Part shown: one piece after another, positions 1 through 4,569 of the stretch
Layout: every line of letters begins with the position of its first letter
Position numbering within the stretch: position 1 is the stretch's first letter
Notes under the pieces: model-generated
What the model saw: the letters and a program-made list of their open reading frames with translations, nothing else
Database searches by the model: none
What the model was told of the DNA's origin: nothing
Made by a program: the position numbers and the translations under genes
Source of the DNA: an uncultured Clostridia bacterium
GTDB lineage: Bacteria; Bacillota; Clostridia; Lachnospirales; Lachnospiraceae
Assembly (NCBI GenBank): GCA_946405675.1
Contig: CAMJIC010000174.1
Location: 1 to 5,421, forward strand
Direction of reading: 5' to 3'
DNA: 5,421 nt

Positions 1-6
1 TATGAT

Positions 7-2265
7 ATGCTTCCTGCGTTATTGATTTTTCTTCCCTTCATGGCAGGGATCGTGGATTACGCGATCGGCCGGAAGAGCGAGAGAGGAAGGGATCTGTTTG
101 CGGTGGCCGTCACATGGGTCATGCTTGCGCTTTCGGTTCTTCTGGCGGTGTTTGCGGCCGGAAAGGCCGCAGGAAGCGGCGCTTCCGGCCTCCTCAGCCT
201 TGAGATCCCCCATGTGTTCACTTCCGGGCTATCCCTCAAGACGGACGGGTTCAGGGCGGTCTACAGCCTGGTCACCTCCTTGATGTGGGCATTCACGACG
301 ACATTTTCCCTGGAGTACTTCCGGCACGAAAGGGAGCATCTGGGCAGGTATTATCTGTTTGTGCTCTTTACGCTGGGCGCGACCCAGGGCGTCATGCTGT
401 CCGGCGACCTGCTTACGACCTTCCTGTTCTTTGAGATCCTTTCACTGACCAGCTTTACCTGGGTCATGCATGAAGAGACCGAAGGGGCGCTTCGGGCCGG
501 ATATACCTATCTGTTCATTGCTGTCATCGGCGGCCTTGTTCTTTTCATGGGGCTTGCGCTGCTGCAGCATGAAGCCGGGACGCTTGCGTATTCGGAGCTT
601 TACCAGGCAGTGCAGGGCGCGGATGGGCGCACGGTTTTTGCCGCCGGGATTTGCATCCTGCTTGGATTCGGCTGCAAGGCCGGCATGTTCCCTGTCCACG
701 TATGGCTTCCGAAGGCGCACCCGGTGGCGCCATCCCCGGCCTCCGCGCTTCTTTCCGGCGTCCTGACAAAGGTAGGGATCTATGGAATCCTGATGACGGG
801 AATGGAGGTTCTGATCGATTCCGCCGATTTTGGCTGGACAGTCCTGCTCCTGGGAACGGTTACGATGTTCCTTGGCGCAGTCCTTGCCCTGTTTTCCGTG
901 AACCTGAAGCGGACCCTTGCCTGCTCCTCCATGTCCCAGATCGGCTTCATCCTAACCGGGATCGGGATGACTGTTCTTCTGCACGCACAGCATATGGGCG
1001 GGGCGCATTCTGCAGCTGCGCTTGCAGCCGTGGAGGATGCTGCCCATGCAGGCGGCAGTGCCGCGCTGGAGGGCACAGCTTCGATGGCCGGGTCTGCTGC
1101 CCTGGAGGGCAGTGCTTTGACAGGAGGGTTTGCCGCCCTTGAGGGGCATGCGCTGGCGGCCATGAGCGGCACCTTGCTCCATATGGTCAACCACTCGATG
1201 CTGAAGCTGTGCCTGTTCTGCGCGGCGGGTGTCGTGGTGATGAACCTTCATCAGCTGGACCTGAACCGGATCCGGGGATGGGGAAGGGGAAAATGGCTTC
1301 TGATGGTTTCCTTTTTCCTGGGAGTGATCGGAATCGGCGGCGTGCCGCTTTTCAACGGTTATGCCAGCAAGACGCTCCTGCATGAAGCGATCACGGCAGG
1401 GATTGCAGAGGCTGGAGAAGGGGCTGCGATCACAGTCGGAGCCGCCGGACTTTTGTCAGCCATCGAGTGGATCTTCCTGATCTCGGGAGGATGTACCTTT
1501 GCCTATATGCTGAAGCTGTTTATCTGCCTCTTTGTGGAGAAGAATGAGGATCCGAAAGTGCAGGCGGAATATGATCGCAGCGCGAAGGGCTATATGGGGA
1601 TGGGCGGCTTCATCGCTGTATTCCTGACATCGATTGCATTCATTGTGCTGGGACAAAAGCCGGTGTTCAACGCCGTTGCATCGTTCATGACGGGGCATGA
1701 GGACGCGCTTGCGCACTTTGCCCCATTGAGTTTTGAATGTGTGAAGGGGGCACTGATCTCGCTGGGGATCGGCGCATTCCTGTACCTGGCCGTGATCCGC
1801 GGCTTTTTAATGAATGGCGGGACGGCCTTTGGCAGGATCCTGCATGGAAAGGGAACTTATGTCAACCGGTGGCCCGACAGGCTTGACCTGGAGGATCTGG
1901 TCTACCGGCCGCTCCTGACCAGATGGCTTCCGGGATTTTTCGGGGCGCTGTGCTCGGTGCCTGCTGAAAATAAGGTGCTGAAGCCCCTGTGCAGGGGAGT
2001 ACTTGCCTGTGCATCCTTTGTCTGCAGGCTGATGTCCATCGGCCCCGACGCTCTGATCGTGCTGATCCGCAATACGGCCCTGAAGGAGCATGTGGTGGCG
2101 GATACTCCGGACCGGCTTGGCTTCTTTGAAAAGCGCAAGGATGAACTGAAGGAGGCATATGAACCGATCCACGGCAACTTCTCATTTGCGCTGATGCTGT
2201 CGTGCATCGGAATCATGCTGATCCTCGGGGTGATCGTGGTATTCATTATCAGCAGAGGTGGCTGA
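7..2265 (+). CDS. NuoL/NuoM/MrpA-family proton-translocating membrane subunit, with a repeat insertion
   Basis: This 752-residue polytopic membrane protein belongs to the antiporter-like family found in complex I (NuoL/M/N), Mrp antiporters and membrane-bound [NiFe] hydrogenases; such subunits move H+ or Na+ across the cytoplasmic membrane. Visible family features are the helix-5 glutamate in FFEILSLTSF (E143), the core stretch GFGCKAGMFPVHVWLPKAHP with K224 and K236, SALLSGVLTK (K255), a conserved histidine/lysine segment LLHMVNHSMLK (H392, H396, K400), and a lysine in FNGYASK (K455). These match the proton-channel residues known from complex I antiporter subunits. The C-terminal third (about 580-752) has further helices and ends in a single hydrophobic segment (725-748). 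It is longer than NuoM (about 500) and closer to NuoL or hydrogenase-4/Ech large subunits. Residues 349-384 form a tandem repeat absent from typical members. The ATG gives a normal N-terminus, but the frame is open to the window edge; a TGA at 3-5 in another frame could end an overlapping upstream gene. The exact complex cannot be told without the neighbours. Confidence 0.9.
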   Translation: MLPALLIFLPFMAGIVDYAIGRKSERGRDLFAVAVTWVMLALSVLLAVFAAGKAAGSGASGLLSLEIPHVFTSGLSLKTDGFRAVYSLVTSLMWAFTTTFSLEYFRHEREHLGRYYLFVLFTLGATQGVMLSGDLLTTFLFFEILSLTSFTWVMHEETEGALRAGYTYLFIAVIGGLVLFMGLALLQHEAGTLAYSELYQAVQGADGRTVFAAGICILLGFGCKAGMFPVHVWLPKAHPVAPSPASALLSGVLTKVGIYGILMTGMEVLIDSADFGWTVLLLGTVTMFLGAVLALFSVNLKRTLACSSMSQIGFILTGIGMTVLLHAQHMGGAHSAAALAAVEDAAHAGGSAALEGTASMAGSAALEGSALTGGFAALEGHALAAMSGTLLHMVNHSMLKLCLFCAAGVVVMNLHQLDLNRIRGWGRGKWLLMVSFFLGVIGIGGVPLFNGYASKTLLHEAITAGIAEAGEGAAITVGAAGLLSAIEWIFLISGGCTFAYMLKLFICLFVEKNEDPKVQAEYDRSAKGYMGMGGFIAVFLTSIAFIVLGQKPVFNAVASFMTGHEDALAHFAPLSFECVKGALISLGIGAFLYLAVIRGFLMNGGTAFGRILHGKGTYVNRWPDRLDLEDLVYRPLLTRWLPGFFGALCSVPAENKVLKPLCRGVLACASFVCRLMSIGPDALIVLIRNTALKEHVVADTPDRLGFFEKRKDELKEAYEPIHGNFSFALMLSCIGIMLILGVIVVFIISRGG
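1051..1158 (+). repeat. In-frame 36-bp tandem repeat (3 units) inside the antiporter-like gene
   Basis: Three consecutive 36-bp units (1051-1086, 1087-1122, 1123-1158) encode the 12-residue units GGSAALEGTASM, AGSAALEGSALT and GGFAALEGHALA. Units 1 and 2 agree at about 25 of 36 bases, so the copies have diverged but kept frame. Ala/Gly/His-rich sequence just before (residues 331-348) looks like older, more degraded copies. The third unit runs straight into the conserved helix that begins around MSGTLLHMVNHS, so the repeat probably grew from the native loop between the helix containing SQIGFILTG and the next one. In relatives this loop is normally short. Confidence 0.8.
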
Positions 2266-2350
2266 GCGGTGGTGAGCCGCACCCTGCCTGCGGGCCGGGC
2301 TGCGGATGCGCCCCCTCTCGAATCCATTTAGCAGGAGCGAGACGGGATCC

Positions 2351-2430
2351 ACTTCTTACGAAGACTTAGCGGCCGGGGTATGAAGAAATCGTTAGCTGAA
2401 TACTCCGGCCGCTTAGTCGTAGTTAGAAGT
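2351..2430. repeat. Inner GC-rich hairpin of the palindrome
   Basis: This is the apical hairpin of the larger palindrome. The core AGCGGCCGGGGTAT (2368-2381) pairs with ATACTCCGGCCGCT (2400-2413) over 14 positions with one G-T wobble, closing the loop 2382-2399. The stem continues outward to 2351/2430 with four mismatches. The loop-proximal stem is very GC-rich and should be stable in single-stranded DNA or RNA of either strand. Confidence 0.8.
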
Positions 2431-2431
2431 T

Positions 2432-2452
2432 AGCCCGTTGAAGCGGGCTTTG
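2432..2452 (+). terminator. Small terminator-like hairpin within the palindrome
   Basis: AGCCCG (2432-2437) pairs with CGGGCT (2444-2449) around a 6-base loop and is followed only by TTT, then GG. It lies 167 bases downstream of the antiporter-like stop codon. The stem is good, but the T tract is too short for a confident intrinsic terminator. No other terminator candidate exists for either convergent gene, so termination probably relies on this element plus the large palindrome. Confidence 0.35.
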
Positions 2453-2502
2453 GATTCGGGAGGGGACGCATCCAAAGCCAGGCCCGCAGGCAGGGTGTGG
2501 CT

Positions 2503-3642
2503 TTATGACAGCTCAAACCTGAGCTGCGCGGTTTTTCCATTCCATGAAACGTCCAGCATCGCTCCGTTGATCATGGAGAAATGCGGGGCGGTGTGGCCGA
2601 TATCCATGTTCCAGATGACCGGAATGTCAGGGACCGCCATGCATACGGCATCGTCATAGGTCATGTCGGATTCCTCATTCTCAAACAGGGTGCGTCCGAT
2701 GAGGACGGCCTGTGTGGTCTCCGGCGTGATCCAACCGGCGTAGCGCATCTGAAGGAGTGTGCGGTACAGAACGGCGGAGGAGAGGGCAAAGTTGTCGAAA
2801 TACCAGATCAGGCCGTCTTCGTGATAGCGATGGATAAAGTCTGATGTATAGTCAAAGCAGGTTCCGATCAGATCCTTCAGGACGTCGATGCAGCCTCCGA
2901 TGCACCGCCCTCTGGCGTGCAGGGTTTCACAGGAGGAGCGGTATGTGGTAGGGCTGGGAAATGTGAGGATTCCGTCTTCCAGCTGAAAGATGTCATTGCT
3001 GATATAACATGTGGAGGTCTGCTGCACCGGCAGATCTCCTTTTAATATCCGCAGCATGTTCCGGAGATACTCGGGAGTGACCAGTGCTTCCCCCTGTCCG
3101 GGCAAAACGTCTGCTTCATGGAGGCGGCAGCCATCCGGGGATGCAATGTGGCTGCTGTCGTCCGGCGATGAAAGATGGCTGGTGCCTTCTGCCGACGTGA
3201 GATGGCTGTCTTCCGACTGCTTCACGACAGAGTCAAAGCTTCCCCCGTTGGAGCCGTACAGCGTGGCGATATCGCACATGGTGGTCAGGGGATAGAGGAT
3301 GCCGGTGGGATCGGAAGCACCCATCAGCCACTTGGGATTCTCAGCCAGAATCTGCCAGTCGATATACGGAAGCATCTCACTCAGGAAGTCTCCTCCGGCA
3401 GCCGCAAAGACTGCATCGACATGGCTTTGGACAAACAGGCTAATCAGCTCCGCTGCTCTTTCTTTGGCTGTTCCCCCACGCAGGCTGTCCACCCGGACAT
3501 GCTCGGTTTCCCAGACCCTCCAGCCCTGCTGCCTGAGGACATTCAGGCTTTTTTCAAAGCTCTCGATCTTGTGTCCGACACCGGCACTGGGTGCGCAGAT
3601 GCCGATGGTTGCGTTGTCTTTCAGAAATTCTGGATAGATCAT
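2503..3642 (-). CDS. S66-family serine peptidase (LD-carboxypeptidase/MccF-like)
   Basis: This 379-residue cytoplasmic-type protein (no signal peptide) matches the S66 family, whose members use a Ser-Glu-His triad to cut LD-peptide bonds in murein recycling (LdcA) or to inactivate microcin C-like compounds (MccF). Visible marks are the N-terminal ATIGICAPSAGVG (11-23), the mid-region AAAGGDFLSEMLPYIDW (80-96), the nucleophile motif GASDPTG with S110, the GGCIDVLKDLIGT segment (249-261), and DIGHTAPHFSMINGA with the likely catalytic H350. The region normally supplying the Glu (iLfLEd in many members) reads GLIWYFDNFALSS here, with Asp at 283. Residues about 141-185 are an extra Ser/Asp-rich segment with a 9-residue repeat. 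The start is well supported: GAAGGAGGC lies 7 bases before the ATG. It follows the FolT-like gene by 13 bases, so the two are probably one operon. The physiological substrate is unknown. Confidence 0.88.
   Translation of the reverse strand: MIYPEFLKDNATIGICAPSAGVGHKIESFEKSLNVLRQQGWRVWETEHVRVDSLRGGTAKERAAELISLFVQSHVDAVFAAAGGDFLSEMLPYIDWQILAENPKWLMGASDPTGILYPLTTMCDIATLYGSNGGSFDSVVKQSEDSHLTSAEGTSHLSSPDDSSHIASPDGCRLHEADVLPGQGEALVTPEYLRNMLRILKGDLPVQQTSTCYISNDIFQLEDGILTFPSPTTYRSSCETLHARGRCIGGCIDVLKDLIGTCFDYTSDFIHRYHEDGLIWYFDNFALSSAVLYRTLLQMRYAGWITPETTQAVLIGRTLFENEESDMTYDDAVCMAVPDIPVIWNMDIGHTAPHFSMINGAMLDVSWNGKTAQLRFELS
2509..2526 (-). other. Perfect 7-bp hairpin in the last codons of the S66 gene
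   Basis: CAGCTCA and TGAGCTG flank a 4-base loop exactly at the 3' end of the peptidase gene, just before its stop codon and next to the edge of the large palindrome. There is no U tract after it on the minus strand, so it is not a complete intrinsic terminator. It might stabilise the mRNA 3' end or be a chance coding palindrome. Confidence 0.4.
3140..3220 (-). repeat. In-frame 27-bp tandem repeat (3 degenerate units) inside the S66 gene
   Basis: Three 27-bp units (3140-3166, 3167-3193, 3194-3220) share the core GATGGCTG or a close variant on the plus strand. On the coding strand they give 9-residue periods SHLTSAEGT, SHLSSPDDS and SHIASPDGC (residues about 146-172). The first two DNA units agree at about 19 of 27 bases; the third is more diverged. 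The segment is polar and probably a disordered surface loop inserted after the conserved LYGSNGGSF stretch of the catalytic domain. Confidence 0.7.
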
Positions 3643-3645
3643 AAC

Positions 3646-3655
3646 TATGCCTCCT
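3646..3655 (-). promoter_or_regulatory. Ribosome-binding site of the S66 gene
   Basis: On the minus strand AAGGAGGC sits with 7 bases between GGAGG and the ATG at 3642-3640, and it abuts the stop codon of the upstream FolT-like gene. This fixes the peptidase start and supports independent translation initiation within a shared transcript. Confidence 0.8.
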
Positions 3656-4264
3656 TCATCCGTGTGGTTCAGCCTTGCGCTTTCCTGCGTGAACCTGCAG
3701 GGATTGGTTCACCTGAGCGGTGATGGGACTGAAGTACAGAAGACAGACCAATACACAGTAAACAGGTGTCTGCAGCAACACTTGGATCAGTCTGGTGGGA
3801 AGGATCGCGTAGAAGCTGTATCCGTTAAACCAGACCAGGGCCGCAGTCGTGACAAACAATGTACACACGATGCATGCAATGACGGTGCCCGCGCAGAGTT
3901 TCATGACAGCGCCTTTTTTGGAGACAGAGGGCTGCGCGCCTGCCATTGTGTCTGACCGCTGCGGAACGAAGAGGGCAGGGATCACCCCCCAGAGGATGGC
4001 GGCAAATGTGATCAGGGGATTGACCGCATATCCCTGGATCAGGCAGCCGAGCAGGTCACTTGCAAGCCCGCACAAAGCTCCCGCGAAAGGGCCGAACCAG
4101 ATACCGGCCATAATCCTGGCGATCACGCCAAGCTGGATGCGTCCGAATCCGCCGATGTTGATTGCAAGAAAACGTGAGAGAATGAGATAGATTGCGGTAA
4201 GCGCACCAAGTGATACGAGCGTGTAGGTGCACCAGACGGTGCGGTAACGTTTCATGGCATTCAT
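3656..4264 (-). CDS. folT: ECF transporter S component, FolT-like (probable folate uptake)
   Basis: With the ATG at 4264 the product has 202 residues and about six hydrophobic segments (roughly 11-29, 33-53, 57-75, 81-100, 119-143, 152-178), the size and topology of an ECF S component. These membrane proteins bind one vitamin and dock on a shared EcfA/A'/T energising module encoded elsewhere. The stretches LSRFLAINIGGFGRIQLGVI, RIMAGIWFGPFAGALCGLASDLLG and NPLITFAAILWGVIPALF follow the pattern of the folate family (FolT). The C-terminal YAILPTRLIQVLLQTPVY also fits. The assignment to folate is by pattern memory, and another vitamin is possible. A polar loop (101-118) between segments 4 and 5 is longer than usual. 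The frame extends upstream to a TTG at 4387, but that would add 41 non-hydrophobic residues over apparent promoter or leader sequence with no ribosome-binding site. A second ATG at 4255 is also possible; the best upstream purine-rich sequence (AGGAAAGAG) is weak and distant. The S66 peptidase gene follows after 13 bases. Confidence 0.75.
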   Translation of the reverse strand: MNAMKRYRTVWCTYTLVSLGALTAIYLILSRFLAINIGGFGRIQLGVIARIMAGIWFGPFAGALCGLASDLLGCLIQGYAVNPLITFAAILWGVIPALFVPQRSDTMAGAQPSVSKKGAVMKLCAGTVIACIVCTLFVTTAALVWFNGYSFYAILPTRLIQVLLQTPVYCVLVCLLYFSPITAQVNQSLQVHAGKRKAEPHG

Positions 4265-4283
4265 AGGCACTTCGTTTCTCTTT

Positions 4284-4403
4284 CCTGAACAGTATCTACA
4301 GGTTACGATCTGTAAACAATTAACAGATGATCTGTAAACAATCACCCCGTATTCCCGAAGAAAAATCCTGTACAATCTGTTTCGCAAGCCTGTTTACAGT
4401 ATC
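4284..4403 (-). promoter_or_regulatory. Repeated TGTAAACA/TGTTTACA motifs: candidate operator array or structured leader
   Basis: The octamer TGTAAACA occurs at 4311-4318 and 4333-4340, and inverted (TGTTTACA) at 4391-4398. The first two are parts of a 14-bp direct repeat GATCTGTAAACAAT (4307-4320 and 4329-4342) spaced 22 bp, about two helical turns. The first copy is also the left half of a dyad at 4308-4328, with 9-bp arms matching at 8 positions around 3 central bases. A related pair, CCTGTTTACAGTATC (4389-4403) and CCTGAACAGTATC (4284-4296), brackets the region. As DNA this resembles a multi-site operator. As minus-strand RNA, CUGUAAACA near the 5' end could pair with either downstream UGUUUACAG, giving alternative folds. 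The regulator is not identifiable from the sequence, and I do not recognise a known tetrahydrofolate riboswitch. Confidence 0.6.
4291..4319 (-). promoter_or_regulatory. Possible proximal promoter of the folT-like operon
   Basis: On the minus strand TTGTTT (4319-4314) and GATACT (4296-4291) are separated by exactly 17 bases. Both boxes are imperfect (3 of 6 and 4 of 6), and the -35 lies inside the dyad at 4308-4328. It is the weaker of two candidates for this operon and may simply reflect the repeated motifs. Confidence 0.3.
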
Positions 4404-4411
4404 TCACGGCC

Positions 4412-4440
4412 ATTATAATTCAGATTGTGTGATGTTACAA
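4412..4440 (-). promoter_or_regulatory. Sigma-A-type promoter reading toward the folT-like gene
   Basis: On the minus strand TTGTAA (4440-4435, 4 of 6 consensus) is followed after exactly 17 bases by a perfect TATAAT (4417-4412). Transcription would begin near 4405 and give a leader of about 140 bases before the ATG at 4264, covering the repeated TGTTTACA motifs. It is the best promoter in the window by consensus. Confidence 0.65.
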
Positions 4441-4448
4441 TCTATTCT

Positions 4449-4471
4449 CGCGGACTGAAAAAGTGTCCGTG
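4449..4471. other. Short dyad overlapping the -35 region of the rightward promoter
   Basis: CGGAC (4451-4455) and GTCCG (4465-4469) flank a 9-base spacer; an inner ACT/AGT pair and an outer wobble and C-G pair extend the symmetry. It sits where the -35 box of the promoter at 4487-4495 should be, so it could be a repressor or activator site, but a dyad this short may be chance. Confidence 0.3.
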
Positions 4472-4486
4472 AAAACCTCCATGATG

Positions 4487-4495
4487 TGTTATACT
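4487..4495 (+). promoter_or_regulatory. Extended -10 promoter of the secreted Ig-like protein gene
   Basis: TGTTATACT contains an extended -10 TG followed one base later by TATACT (4490-4495, 5 of 6 consensus). No good -35 hexamer is present 16-18 bases upstream, which is typical for extended -10 promoters or for activated ones. Transcription would start near 4502, giving a leader of about 68 bases before the ATG at 4570. Confidence 0.5.
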
Positions 4496-4504
4496 GAGAA
4501 AAAG

Positions 4505-4534
4505 GCAGCTCTCTGCGAAGGGAAGCTTTCTTCG
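4505..4534 (+). other. Two adjacent small hairpins in the 5' leader of the secreted protein gene
   Basis: GCAG-CTCT-CTGC (4505-4516) is immediately followed by a hairpin at 4516-4534 in which CGAAG pairs with CTTCG, with two G-U pairs and one A-U pair inside. Both lie between the predicted transcription start and the ribosome-binding site. They could stabilise the 5' end of the mRNA; no terminator-like U run follows. Confidence 0.35.
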
Positions 4535-4557
4535 GACATGTATATGCAAAGATTTAC

Positions 4558-4564
4558 AGGAGGT
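4558..4564 (+). promoter_or_regulatory. Ribosome-binding site that selects the ATG at 4570
   Basis: AGGAGGT lies 5 bases before the ATG at 4570-4572. A closer ATG at 4565-4567 directly abuts it in another frame and is too near to be used, so this site decides the start. Confidence 0.8.
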
Positions 4565-4569
4565 ATGGC

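Larger units (their letters stand above)
2277..2500. repeat. 224-bp imperfect palindrome filling a convergent intergenic gap
   Basis: Positions 2277-2326 are the reverse complement of 2451-2500 at 44 of 50 positions without gaps; two of the six differences are G-U compatible in RNA of either strand. Inside this, 2351-2381 pairs with 2400-2430 (26 Watson-Crick pairs and one wobble in 31), leaving an 18-nt apical loop (2382-2399). Between the stems lie an unpaired 24-nt left segment (2327-2350) and a 20-nt right segment with its own small hairpin. The element starts 11 bases after the stop of the antiporter-like gene and ends two bases before the stop codon of the convergent S66 gene. No open frame in it looks like a gene. 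It could be a non-autonomous mobile repeat (MITE-like), a bidirectional transcription barrier, or a structured RNA; the sequence alone does not decide. I see no target-site duplication at its edges. Confidence 0.85.

Noticed and set aside
1051..1158. CRISPR-like array
   Set aside because: The repeats are contiguous, coding and diverged, with no spacers; they are protein-level tandem repeats.
1902..2327. Minus-strand open frame across the end of the antiporter-like gene and the palindrome
   Set aside because: It is the shadow of a well-supported coding region; its N-terminus resembles the frame starting at 2438 only because both are read from the two arms of the inverted repeat.
2256..2330. 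tRNA-like words (GGTGGCTGAGCGGT and CTCGAATCC) around the end of the antiporter-like gene
   Set aside because: Acceptor, anticodon and T stems cannot be paired in a cloverleaf, and the bases are better explained by the coding end and the left arm of the palindrome.
2266..2510. Complete insertion sequence with target-site duplication around the palindrome
   Set aside because: No transposase frame lies between the arms and the flanking bases on the two sides do not form a duplication.
2438..2659. Plus-strand open frame beginning in the right palindrome arm
   Set aside because: It has no ribosome-binding site, a TTG start in a hairpin loop, and overlaps the S66 gene in antisense.
4265..4387. 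N-terminal extension of the FolT-like protein to a TTG start at 4387
   Set aside because: No ribosome-binding site, a 41-residue polar extension unusual for S components, and overlap with the repeat-rich leader argue against it.
4265..4405. Tetrahydrofolate riboswitch in the leader of the folT-like gene
   Set aside because: The conserved core and stem arrangement of the known THF riboswitch could not be found; only the repeated CTGT/ACAG words are present.
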